From the NCBI RefSeq assembly GCF_003058055.1, contig NZ_QBTZ01000001.1:1180501-1244500 (forward strand): 64,000 bases of DNA, written 5' to 3'. The notes under the pieces were generated by a model, which was not told where the DNA came from, made no database searches, and was given only the letters and a program-made list of their open reading frames with translations. Below are positions 36,179 to 44,235 of this stretch, piece after piece. A program made the position numbers and the translations under genes. Each line of letters begins with the position of its first letter. Position 1 is the first letter of the stretch. This DNA comes from Acidovorax sp. 107. GTDB taxonomy: Bacteria > Pseudomonadota > Gammaproteobacteria > Burkholderiales > Burkholderiaceae_C.

Positions 36179-37030
36179 ATGCGATCACTTTTCCCCGTCC
36201 TGCCTGCTCGGCGCACGCGCTGTTCTCCCGGTACCCGAGCGACGCAGGGTGGTTTTACCCTTGTGGAATTGGCCGTTGTGCTGGCGGTTATCGGCCTGAT
36301 CATCGGCGCCGTGGCCATCGGCAAGGACGTGCAGCGCAACGCCGAGTACACCAAGATCAAGAACAAGTTCGTTGACCAGTGGGAGCAGGCGTACAACCAG
36401 TACTACCAGCGCACCGGCGTGGTGGTGGGTGACAGCCAGACCTCACCGCGCATCATGGTGAACGGAGCCGCGTATGTGGCTGGCGGCACCAACCCCACGT
36501 CGGGCGGAGACATGAGCGCTGCGGCGCTGCCTCCGCCAGTCTGTGCACATGCACCCGAAGCCGATGCAGTCATTCGTGACGCTGCAAATGCCTTTGTTGC
36601 GAACACCAATGATTTGCGCCAGTACATGACGCGGGCGGGCATCCGCATGCCCCCGGGGCGTGCAGAGGGGCAAGAGGACCTGTTTGTGTACACCGACACC
36701 AACGGTTCACCCCAGGAAATCCAGGTGTGCTTTCAGTGGAACCGACCGAGCAGCGCCGAAGGCGCGGGCAACGTGATGGTGATTGCTGGCCTCACCCCTG
36801 ATCTGGCCCGCATGCTGGACCAGATGATCGACGGCAAGCCCGATGCGCAGGAAGGTCGCTTTCGTCTGAGAGGGGTGGCCAACGGAACGCCCAATGGACC
36901 CGGTGTTGAGTGGTCTGCCAACAACTCCTATGGCCGTGGAGCCGCTGCCACCACTGCCACCGGCGCTGGCAACACCCGCGATGAAGAACAGGTCATCACC
37001 CTGACCGCCATCTACAAGATGAACCAGTAA
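36179..37030 (+). CDS. Type IV prepilin 1, tandem major-type pilin
   Basis: 283-residue prepilin. The peptidase site is G25|FTLVE with Glu30 at mature position 5, followed by the hydrophobic helix LAVVLAVIGLIIGAVAIGKD. The globular head carries IRMPPGRAEGQEDLFVYTD near 156-174, VCFQWNRP near 181-188, and the DQMIDGKPDAQEGRFRLRG segment near 217-235, all shared with the two following pilins. It is longer than typical MSHA or PilA pilins. I chose ATG 36179 for TGAGGA upstream; upstream in-frame sequence has no better start. First gene of the pilus operon. Confidence 0.9.
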   Translation: MRSLFPVLPARRTRCSPGTRATQGGFTLVELAVVLAVIGLIIGAVAIGKDVQRNAEYTKIKNKFVDQWEQAYNQYYQRTGVVVGDSQTSPRIMVNGAAYVAGGTNPTSGGDMSAAALPPPVCAHAPEADAVIRDAANAFVANTNDLRQYMTRAGIRMPPGRAEGQEDLFVYTDTNGSPQEIQVCFQWNRPSSAEGAGNVMVIAGLTPDLARMLDQMIDGKPDAQEGRFRLRGVANGTPNGPGVEWSANNSYGRGAAATTATGAGNTRDEEQVITLTAIYKMNQ

Positions 37031-37052
37031 TCAGGGCGAGGAAAACAACATC

Positions 37053-37880
37053 ATGAACCAAGTATTCAAGAACCTGACCCGCCGCCCGCGCTCCGTGCGC
37101 CAGCAGGGTTTCACGCTGGTTGAGCTGGCGGTTGTGCTGGCGGTTATCGGCCTGATCATCGGTGCCGTGGCCATCGGCAAGGACGTGCAGCGCAACGCCG
37201 AGTACACCAAGATCAAGAACAAGTTCGTTGACCAGTGGGAGCAGGCGTACAACCAGTATTACCAGCGCGCTGGTGTGGTGCTGGGTGATAGCCAGACTGC
37301 GCCCCAGAACATGGTCAACGGTGAGCAATTTGTCGGGGGGGGCGCGCGGTCCGGCCGCAACATGACAACCGTCACGCCTCCTGGCGCCATCTGCGACAAG
37401 TCCCTTGGCCAGGGCATGACGGCCCGCGCTGGTGATCGCACCGATCTGCGTACGTTGATGACCCGGGTGGGTGTGCGCATGCCTCCGGGCCGTGCCGAAG
37501 GGCTGGAAGACCGCTACGTCTATCTCGACACCAACGGCAACCCCCAGGAAGTACAGGTGTGCTTCCAGTGGAATGTGCCTTTGTCGAGTGGCTCTGCTGC
37601 GAATGCGGTGGGTGACGGTGCAGGCAACGTGATGATTATCACGGGTCTGACGCCTGATCTGGCCCGCGCGCTGGATCAAATGATCGATGGCAAGCCCGAT
37701 GAGCGCGAGGGGCGCTTCCGCCGCCAAGGTGTGCTGAACAACGCCGGTGGCACCACCCCCAATGCCCCTGGACAGGAATGGCAGGCTTCCAATCGCGACC
37801 AGTTCGGTACCAGCAATGACCGTGCCTTTGACGAGGACCAAATTGCCATCGTCACGGCCATTTATCGCATGAATCAGTGA
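37053..37880 (+). CDS. Type IV prepilin 2, tandem major-type pilin
   Basis: 275-residue paralogue of the previous pilin. Cleavage site G19|FTLVE, Glu24 at mature position 5. Residues about 27-72 are coded by a segment 136/138 identical to that of pilin 1 (37132-37269 versus 36275-36412), which points to recent duplication or gene conversion. The heads diverge: two Cys are spaced differently and the Gly-rich insert GGGARSGRN differs. The same GRAEGLEDRYVYLDTNGNP and VCFQWN blocks are present. Confidence 0.9.
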   Translation: MNQVFKNLTRRPRSVRQQGFTLVELAVVLAVIGLIIGAVAIGKDVQRNAEYTKIKNKFVDQWEQAYNQYYQRAGVVLGDSQTAPQNMVNGEQFVGGGARSGRNMTTVTPPGAICDKSLGQGMTARAGDRTDLRTLMTRVGVRMPPGRAEGLEDRYVYLDTNGNPQEVQVCFQWNVPLSSGSAANAVGDGAGNVMIITGLTPDLARALDQMIDGKPDEREGRFRRQGVLNNAGGTTPNAPGQEWQASNRDQFGTSNDRAFDEDQIAIVTAIYRMNQ

Positions 37881-37943
37881 TGCGGCGCGAGCTTCTCACT
37901 CCTTGACTCTTTACGTAACTTATTCCCCTCGTCGGAGGTTTCA

Positions 37944-38867
37944 ATGACAAAGATGCAATCGTTTCGCAGGTTGGGCCGCAAGGTCCAGCAGGGTTTCACG
38001 CTGGTAGAGCTGGCCATTGTGCTGGCCGTGATCGGCTTGATCATTGGTGCCGTGGCCATTGCCAAGGATGTGCAGCGCAACGCTGAATACCAGAAGGCCG
38101 TCAACAAATTTGCTTACCAGTGGAAGATGGCGTACGACCAGTACTACCAGCGCACGGGTGTGGTGGTGGGTGACTGCCAGCAAGCGCCGACCTACATGGT
38201 GGATGGCTCTGAAACCTCGATCAACAACGGGAGCGCCTGCACGCGAGCAGGCTCCATGGCCGTTCCAGGCATTCCCGCCAGCTTCACGGACCGTGGTCGC
38301 AAGATCTGCTCGGGCCAGGGCTATGCGGCGAACACGGTGGGCGCAGGCGACACCACACTGGCGTCGGTGAATCTGCGCGAGCTGATGACCCGCGCTGGTG
38401 TGCGCATGCCCCCTGGCCGGGGCGAAGGGCATGAAGACCGCTTCCTCTACATCGACTCCAACGGCAACCCGGCCGAACTGCAAGTGTGCTTCCAGTTCAA
38501 TGATGCAGGCGTCGCAAGCGGGGCAGGCAATGTGATGGTGATTCGTGGCCTGACGCCTGACCTGGCACGGTTCATGGACCAGGTGATTGACGGCAAGCCC
38601 GACTCCCGCGAAGGCCGTTTCCGCATCCAGGGCCGCCCCCAGCAGACCGCATCCACCGAAGCCAATGCACCGGGCACCCAGTGGGAGGCCAACAACACGC
38701 AAGGCGTTGCTATCAACGTAGGTGGCAACAGCACTCAAATGAACACGAGCGATGCGCGCTCGCCGGTGGTCAATGCCGCAGGGAATGCGGGTGGCACAGC
38801 CGGGGGCCGCACGTTTGACGAAGACCAGGTCATCTTGCTGACCGCCCACTGGATCATGGAGCAGTAA
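37944..38867 (+). CDS. Type IV prepilin 3, tandem major-type pilin
   Basis: 307-residue paralogue, the most diverged of the three. Cleavage site G17|FTLVE, Glu22 at mature position 5. It keeps GVRMPPGRGEGHEDRFLYID (near 153-172), VCFQFND and DQVIDGKPDSREGRFRIQG, but has a Cys-containing insert (near 74-133) and a longer C-terminal Asn/Gly-rich section before FDEDQVILLTAHWIMEQ. The first three pilin C termini all end near FDEDQxxxxTAxYxMxQ. Shine-Dalgarno CGGAGG precedes ATG 37944. Confidence 0.9.
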   Translation: MTKMQSFRRLGRKVQQGFTLVELAIVLAVIGLIIGAVAIAKDVQRNAEYQKAVNKFAYQWKMAYDQYYQRTGVVVGDCQQAPTYMVDGSETSINNGSACTRAGSMAVPGIPASFTDRGRKICSGQGYAANTVGAGDTTLASVNLRELMTRAGVRMPPGRGEGHEDRFLYIDSNGNPAELQVCFQFNDAGVASGAGNVMVIRGLTPDLARFMDQVIDGKPDSREGRFRIQGRPQQTASTEANAPGTQWEANNTQGVAINVGGNSTQMNTSDARSPVVNAAGNAGGTAGGRTFDEDQVILLTAHWIMEQ

Positions 38868-39371
38868 TTGAACGGCACCCGTACGCTCAAGCTGGCCTGC
38901 CTGGCGCTGGCCACTGCCCTGCTCGGCGGTGGAGCCTGGTTGGCGCAGCGCGGTCTCAAGCAACTGGCTTGGGAGCGCCAGCAATTCGCTCAGTTGCAGC
39001 AGGGGCTTGAAAGCGCCCGCAGCCTTGTGCCTGAAGTGCAGCGGCGCGAGCAACTGGTGCGTTCTATCAAAGACGTTTCGCAGCAGGTGGAGCGCATGGG
39101 CTTTGACCCTTCCCAATGGGGTGAACGCAGGCTGCGCCGGGCCGTAGCCCCGGCGACGCGGGTCGAGGCTGCCCAATTTCTGGGTGAGCTGGGCCGCGGC
39201 GGTGCGGGGCAGATCTTCGTGGCCGATGTGTTCGACATCGCCACGGTGTCTCCCGAGGCCAGCCTGTTTCATCCGCCCATGCCTGGTGACATGGGGCTGT
39301 TGCTTGGTGTCACGGGCACGCTGCACTTCCAGACGGCGTCTGTCTCCCCATCGCCCAAGGTGACTCCATGA
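38868..39371 (+). CDS. Pilus alignment-complex protein, PilO/MshJ-like
   Basis: 167-residue inner-membrane protein: membrane helix about 8-26, then a helical/coiled stretch (about 33-77) and a small globular end. The size, topology and place ahead of the next two genes fit the PilO/GspM/MshJ role in the assembly platform. Start is TTG 38868, directly after the pilin 3 stop, with GGAG about 10 bases upstream; no ATG is near. It overlaps the next gene as ATGA. Homology by sequence is weak, so this is mostly context. Confidence 0.65.
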   Translation: MNGTRTLKLACLALATALLGGGAWLAQRGLKQLAWERQQFAQLQQGLESARSLVPEVQRREQLVRSIKDVSQQVERMGFDPSQWGERRLRRAVAPATRVEAAQFLGELGRGGAGQIFVADVFDIATVSPEASLFHPPMPGDMGLLLGVTGTLHFQTASVSPSPKVTP

Positions 39372-40681
39372 GTGCAGAACACGTGTATCGCATCGCCAGC
39401 TCCGGCTGGCTGCACTGCCACGGGCATCAGGTGGAAGAGGTTCCGGCCTGGCCCCGCCTGACGCACAGCGCGCTGGTCGTGTTGGACCTGGACGATGTCT
39501 ATACCGACGTCTGGCGTTTTGAGGGCAAGACCGAATACGCTGCCGCCCTGGTGGAAAAACGGGTGCGCACGCAGGGTCTCGTCGAGGGAGCCGCCCACGT
39601 GGTGGTGCATCGCTTGGTCAAGCTGCCCGGTGGCTTTCAGGTTTTCTTCTCGGCCATATCACTGGATCTGTGGCAGCGCTGCACGCAGTGGGCCAAAGAG
39701 CAGGATGACCATTGCCTGGTGATGATGGCAGGGGGGCTGCTCTGCGATGGCGTGAGCTCTGGCAATGCGCGCGTGATGCTGACGCAGCGGCGGCTGATGT
39801 GCTTCGTGCAATCCGAAGAAGGCATGGTCTTCGGCTCCACCCAGGCACTGGGGTCTGGTCCTTCCGCCATGGCCAGCGCAGCCCAGGTACTGACCAGCAA
39901 CCACGGTGCGTTGTTGACGCGGTTGGGGGCAGAAGCGGTGGAGTGGGGCACGCTGTGGTCCACCCAGCCGGCGGACGTGGACACCTGCGTGGCTGCTGTC
40001 CGCAATGTGGCGGGTGGATCGCCGGTGGTCATGCATGCGCAAGAGATGACTCTGGCCTCAGAGCGTGTACACACGGTTCTGCCACAGCTGGCGCGTCAGT
40101 CGGCAGGCCGTCACGCGCTGAACCCTAGCCTGGAGCGGGTGGCATGGCGTGCAGAGCGCTGGGTGGCCCCCATCACAGTGGTGACGGCGCTCGTAGGTGT
40201 CGTCCTGGCCATTGCGGGTGTGCTCGTCGGTCAGCTGGCTGACCAGCAGCGCAGCGCAGGGCAGGGCCAGCGCGCTGAAATGGAGGCGCTGCAAAGTCGC
40301 ATCCAGGCGGTGTCGTTGGTGGAGGCACCACAGAAGCTTTTGCCTGTGGCCGAGTTCTCGCGCACGCTGGACGAGGGCGCACGCCATGACCCGGTGGCGT
40401 TCATGGCCGTCTTGAAGGCCGCGTCCAACAAGGACATTCGTATCCAGCGCGTACGCCTGGAAACCACGGGTTCATTGGGCAGTGCCCAACCTCGCGGCCG
40501 AGCCTTCCGCGTGGACGGCGTGGTCGCGCCCGGAGCCTCGGCTTCGGTGACGCGATGGGTGTCGCAGATGGCCGCTGCCGGCTGGACGCTCAAGGCCGTG
40601 GACCCCACCTACACGCTGCCCGGCGCCTTCTCGTATGAGTTGGTGGCCAGCGCAGCTGCTCCAGGAAATGTGAAACCATGA
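39368..40681 (+). CDS. Pilus assembly protein, PilN/GspL-like
   Basis: 437-residue bitopic protein: cytoplasmic N-terminal domain (1-265) that reads as a degenerate PilM/GspL-like fold, one membrane helix (about 267-290), and a periplasmic coiled and ferredoxin-like part (about 292-437). It would combine the PilM- and PilN-type roles in the assembly platform, as MshI does in MSHA systems. Junctions are ATGA with both neighbours. Identity at the family level is inferred from position and topology. Confidence 0.65.
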   Translation: MSAEHVYRIASSGWLHCHGHQVEEVPAWPRLTHSALVVLDLDDVYTDVWRFEGKTEYAAALVEKRVRTQGLVEGAAHVVVHRLVKLPGGFQVFFSAISLDLWQRCTQWAKEQDDHCLVMMAGGLLCDGVSSGNARVMLTQRRLMCFVQSEEGMVFGSTQALGSGPSAMASAAQVLTSNHGALLTRLGAEAVEWGTLWSTQPADVDTCVAAVRNVAGGSPVVMHAQEMTLASERVHTVLPQLARQSAGRHALNPSLERVAWRAERWVAPITVVTALVGVVLAIAGVLVGQLADQQRSAGQGQRAEMEALQSRIQAVSLVEAPQKLLPVAEFSRTLDEGARHDPVAFMAVLKAASNKDIRIQRVRLETTGSLGSAQPRGRAFRVDGVVAPGASASVTRWVSQMAAAGWTLKAVDPTYTLPGAFSYELVASAAAPGNVKP

Positions 40682-41265
40682 AATACGCGGCTTTACTTCT
40701 CAATGGGCTCGCCATTTTGCTGCTGGGTTGGGGGCTGTACGGCGTGTTCCAGCTCACCCAGGCACGCACCCCGTCGATGCGCCCGTTGACCATTGAATTG
40801 ACGCCTTTGCCGGCTGCGCTGCGCACCGATCAGGCACGCGTGACCGAAGCCTTTGGCGCCATGGCCCGCATTCAGGCCCAGACGGCTACCGCTGGTACCG
40901 ATCCTCAGCGGCTGATCGCGCTCCCGCTGCCAGGCAGCGACGTGGTGGGCAGTGTGCAGATGCCTCGCCGTTCCTTGTCATTGCACCTGGATGACCTGGC
41001 TTCCGAAAGGCAGTCGGTGGTGATTGACGGCCAGTTGGCCCGCCAGGGGGCTCGCCTGGAGGGGGGCGGGCGTGTGGTGCAGGTTCGCCCGAGCGAAGCA
41101 GTGGTCACCGAGCGCCTGGGGCGCCAGACGCTGACATTGCCTCAGGGCGACCTGCGGGTAGGCACGCTGCGGTGGCCCGATGGCTCCCTGGCGAGCGTCA
41201 ATACCCAGGAGTTTCGCGCCGGCCTGCCGGGGGGCCAACCGGCCCCCATCAAGAGCCTGCCATGA
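40678..41265 (+). CDS. Pilus biogenesis periplasmic protein, MshK/PilP-like
   Basis: 195-residue protein: N-terminal membrane helix (about 4-26), then a proline-containing region and a beta-rich end (SVVIDGQLARQGARLEGGGR near 114-133 and VVQVRPSEAVVTERLGRQTL). The closing fold resembles the periplasmic HR-like domain of PilP/GspC/MshK that contacts the secretin, and it precedes the secretin gene as mshK precedes mshL. Overlaps its predecessor as ATGA. Confidence 0.65.
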   Translation: MKYAALLLNGLAILLLGWGLYGVFQLTQARTPSMRPLTIELTPLPAALRTDQARVTEAFGAMARIQAQTATAGTDPQRLIALPLPGSDVVGSVQMPRRSLSLHLDDLASERQSVVIDGQLARQGARLEGGGRVVQVRPSEAVVTERLGRQTLTLPQGDLRVGTLRWPDGSLASVNTQEFRAGLPGGQPAPIKSLP

Positions 41266-41357
41266 CCACGAAGACCCGCTTGAAGCAGGTGCGCAGCTTG
41301 GCTGCACGGTGCGATGAGCACGTTGCATTGCGTGCTCTTGCCGGCTTCTCCTCATGA
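41262..41357 (+). CDS. Possible 31-residue peptide bridging mshK-like and mshL genes
   Basis: Open frame of 32 codons: its ATG overlaps the preceding stop as ATGA, and its own TGA overlaps ATG 41354 as ATGA. It fills the 88-base gap between the two supported genes. The product starts MTTKTRLKQVRSLAARC, is basic, and has no known family. It may be translated mainly to carry ribosomes to the secretin gene. The Shine-Dalgarno evidence for the secretin favours a start 45 bases later, so this frame may be fortuitous. Confidence 0.35.
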   Translation: MTTKTRLKQVRSLAARCDEHVALRALAGFSS

Positions 41358-41398
41358 CTATTTCAAGAAATCACGCTAGTAGCGCCAAGGACAGCGAC

Positions 41399-43195
41399 AT
41401 GAACAATCCTCCGTTTTTCAAGCCTTTGGCGCTGGTATGTGCCGCTCTGGTGCTGGCTGGGTGCGCCAGTTCGTCGCCCCGCAGCGCCTCCAGCCTGCCC
41501 CCGCCAGACACCAAGGCGGCAGACCAGATGCGCGAGCATGCAGCGCAAGAGGCGCAGCGCCTGCTGGTACATCAGCAGATGCTGTTGGCCGAGATCAACA
41601 AGACCGCTGCTCCCCCGGTCATTGCGCCGATGGCTCCGGTGTTTGATCCGCTGGAGGGCAAGTTGATCAACGTGGCCATGTCCAGGGCAAGCATCAGCCA
41701 GATCCTGAGCGCCTTTGCCGACGCCGGGAATCTGAACCTGATCGTGGACCCCAACGTGCTGAAGGGTGGTCAGCTTGCCGACATGCACCTGCGCCAGGTG
41801 ACCCTGCGCGAAGGTTTCAACGAGGTGCTGCGTACCTATGACGTGGCGGGGGAGTTCCGGGGCAACACCCTGCGGGTGAACCTGACCGAGGAAAAATTCT
41901 TCGCGCTGAACTTCCTGAACACCAAGACCAGTATCCAGATGGGCTCTGGCGGCAACGTGTTTGGCAGCAGCAATTCGGGCAGTGGGGGTGGAAGCGGCAG
42001 TGGTAGCAGTGGTGGAGGCGGTTCGGGTGCCCAGCAGGGTAGCCTGACCATGGCGGGTTCCGGCGGCGGCAGCACCGATCCGTACCAGGAAATCGAAACG
42101 GCCCTCAAGTCGGTGTTGGGTGATGCGAACCAAGACCGCCTGGCCCAGCAGCAAATGCAGCAGCAGAACCTGAGCATGACGACGCCAGGCTCTACTCCAC
42201 CGGCCTGGATCGGCGGGGTCAACCCGACGCGTCCGGCCCAGTTGCCGCAGGCGCCCCTGGCCACGATGAATGAAGACAGTGGTTTCACACTGAACAAGAT
42301 GACAGGTACGCTGTATGTGAAGGCTCGTCCTTCCAAAATGCGCGCCGTTGAGAAGATGCTGGCACAGGTGCACAAGGTGCTGGGCAAGCAGGTGTACGTG
42401 GAGGCGCAACTCATTGACGTCCAGCTGTCGGACAACTTCGAGTTTGGTGTGGACTGGACTTCCTTGCGCAGCCGTCTGGCCGCGGGATTTGGCTCATCGC
42501 CCATGCAGCTGGGCGGCAGTTCGGGCTCGTTGCCCAATGCTGGCACCGGCTACCCGTCGCGAGCCATCTCCATTCCCGCAGCGCTGATTGGCAGCGTGGC
42601 TGGGCCCGCGCTGGGCGTGTCCTACCAGGGCAGCAACTACGGCATCGTGATCAACGCGCTGCGCTCCTTTGGCAACCTGAAGGTGCTGTCCAACCCCAAT
42701 GTGCAAGTGCGTAACGGCACGCCCGCATTGCTGTCGGTGGGCACCAGCTCTCGCTATGTCTCTCAGTCTGCATCCACGCAGACGGTGCCTGGCGGCGGAG
42801 CGTCCACCACCTCGTCGAGCGTGCAGACCGACACCGTGTTCTCCGGTGTCATGGTGGGCGTGCTCCCCATGGTGCGCGACGATGGCCGCATCGAACTGCT
42901 GCTCAATCCCATGCAGAGCGATGTGGACCCAGCCAGCCTGCAACTGGTGGCGGTGGGCGGGGACAACCTGGTCTCACTGCCCAAGGTGAGCTACAAGGGG
43001 CTGACCACCACCCTGAACGTGGGAGACGGTGACGTGGTGGTGGTGGGTGGTTTGATCGACCAGCGCAGTTCCAACAACGACCGTGGTGCGCCTGGTGTAT
43101 CCGACGTGCCGCTGCTGGGCAAGTTGTTCGGCAATGAGAACAAGGTGCACGGCAGCCGTGAACTGGTGATCGTGTTGCGGGTGCGTGTGCTATGA
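41399..43195 (+). CDS. mshL: Secretin of an MSHA-type pilus (MshL)
   Basis: 598-residue outer-membrane secretin through which the pilus exits. A lipoprotein signal with lipobox LAGC is at residues about 15-18, then an N-terminal secretin and TonB short-N domain-like region (near 90-165), a Ser/Gly-rich linker (about 193-225), and a C-terminal secretin core with ALRSFGNLKVLSNPNVQVRN near 423-442 and VGVLPMVRDDGRIELLLNP near 485-503. The pilus (MSHA) subtype is inferred from the gene order. I chose ATG 41399 because AAGGA lies seven bases upstream; 41354 would overlap the small frame before it. Confidence 0.9.
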   Translation: MNNPPFFKPLALVCAALVLAGCASSSPRSASSLPPPDTKAADQMREHAAQEAQRLLVHQQMLLAEINKTAAPPVIAPMAPVFDPLEGKLINVAMSRASISQILSAFADAGNLNLIVDPNVLKGGQLADMHLRQVTLREGFNEVLRTYDVAGEFRGNTLRVNLTEEKFFALNFLNTKTSIQMGSGGNVFGSSNSGSGGGSGSGSSGGGGSGAQQGSLTMAGSGGGSTDPYQEIETALKSVLGDANQDRLAQQQMQQQNLSMTTPGSTPPAWIGGVNPTRPAQLPQAPLATMNEDSGFTLNKMTGTLYVKARPSKMRAVEKMLAQVHKVLGKQVYVEAQLIDVQLSDNFEFGVDWTSLRSRLAAGFGSSPMQLGGSSGSLPNAGTGYPSRAISIPAALIGSVAGPALGVSYQGSNYGIVINALRSFGNLKVLSNPNVQVRNGTPALLSVGTSSRYVSQSASTQTVPGGGASTTSSSVQTDTVFSGVMVGVLPMVRDDGRIELLLNPMQSDVDPASLQLVAVGGDNLVSLPKVSYKGLTTTLNVGDGDVVVVGGLIDQRSSNNDRGAPGVSDVPLLGKLFGNENKVHGSRELVIVLRVRVL

Positions 43196-44235
43196 GCCTC
43201 ATTCACGATGCGCTGAAATCCATGGATGCGCCTCAAAATTCCCAGCCTGCCATGGCCAAGGCTCCCAAGGCGGCGGTGCGTGGCCGTCCTGCGTGGCTGG
43301 ACGCCATGCTGGCTTTTGCCATCGTGTTGGGTGCGGGCATTCTGGGATGGTTTGTGTGGCAAACCCAGATGAAGCCGAAGGCGGACCCTCTGCCCATGGC
43401 TGCTGCACCGACTCCCGCTCCCGCGCCGGCCCCTGTGGTGGTGACGCCTGCCGTCACAGAGACTGCCGCGCCAGGAACTGCTTCTGCCATGCCAGCGCCG
43501 GCCGCAACGGCCGTTGCTGCGGCCGTACCTGCACCTGCAACGGCGGCAGTACCTGCTGATGTGACGGCAACTGCTGGCGGTGCCCCTGCGCCCGTGGCTG
43601 TGTCGGCCCCCGCAGTGGCCGTCGTGGCTGCTGGTACGCCTTCGCCGTCGCCATCCACGGCTCCCATGGCCGCGCCCGCTCCAGTTGCAGCGGTTGCTAT
43701 GGAGCCTGCCAGCCCGAAGTCGGTAGTGGTTGCGAGCCAGCGCAGTGACGCCGCCACGGCAGCGGCTCCCGCAGCGACCCGCCCTGGCCAGACGCGGCAG
43801 GCGCGCAGCATGAGCCGTTCCAATGCCGCTGCTGCCTCCGCACCCGCGTCAGCGCCAGTGGTGGATGACACACCGGTGGAACTGCGCTTCGCCCGTTTCG
43901 TTGCTGCCATGAAAGAGTCTCGCGGGGCAGATGCTGAACGCGAGTTGGCCGCGCTGAAGGAGCGACTGCCTGCAGGATCGTTGGGGCTCTTGCGTGCGCA
44001 GGCCTGGTTTGACCTGCGTGCCGGGCGTGATGCGGCGGCGGCCGATGGCTACCGCGCCATTCTTGATCGCATGCCCGGGGATGAGGAGGCCTCCATCAAT
44101 CTCGCCAGCATCCAGTCTCGCCAGCAAAAGCCAGAAGAAGCCCGGGCCACGCTGGATGCTTCCTTGCGTCTGCAGCCGGATTCCGCTGCGCTGCGAGCCG
44201 CCCTGGCACAGTTCACTCCCGCTGCCCGGCAATGA
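43192..44235 (+). CDS. MshN-like TPR membrane protein
   Basis: 347-residue bitopic protein: short cytoplasmic N terminus (MSLIHDALKSMDAP), membrane helix about 36-57, a long Ala/Pro/Val-rich low-complexity linker (about 64-215), and a C-terminal tetratricopeptide-like helical part (near 225-345: FVAAMKESRGADAERELAAL and AQAWFDLRAGRDAAAADGY). This layout is that of MshN, which helps organise the assembly complex. It overlaps mshL and the next gene as ATGA. Confidence 0.75.
   Translation: MSLIHDALKSMDAPQNSQPAMAKAPKAAVRGRPAWLDAMLAFAIVLGAGILGWFVWQTQMKPKADPLPMAAAPTPAPAPAPVVVTPAVTETAAPGTASAMPAPAATAVAAAVPAPATAAVPADVTATAGGAPAPVAVSAPAVAVVAAGTPSPSPSTAPMAAPAPVAAVAMEPASPKSVVVASQRSDAATAAAPAATRPGQTRQARSMSRSNAAAASAPASAPVVDDTPVELRFARFVAAMKESRGADAERELAALKERLPAGSLGLLRAQAWFDLRAGRDAAAADGYRAILDRMPGDEEASINLASIQSRQQKPEEARATLDASLRLQPDSAALRAALAQFTPAARQ

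Noticed and set aside
37881..37943. Internal promoter between pilin 2 and pilin 3 (TTGACT at about 37902)
   Set aside because: No -10 element at a 16-18 base spacing; the region looks like an ordinary intergenic leader with a ribosome site.
41354..41398. Upstream start for mshL at ATG 41354
   Set aside because: It would add 15 hydrophilic residues before a clean lipoprotein signal, and AAGGA supports 41399; kept only as an alternative in connection with the small frame.
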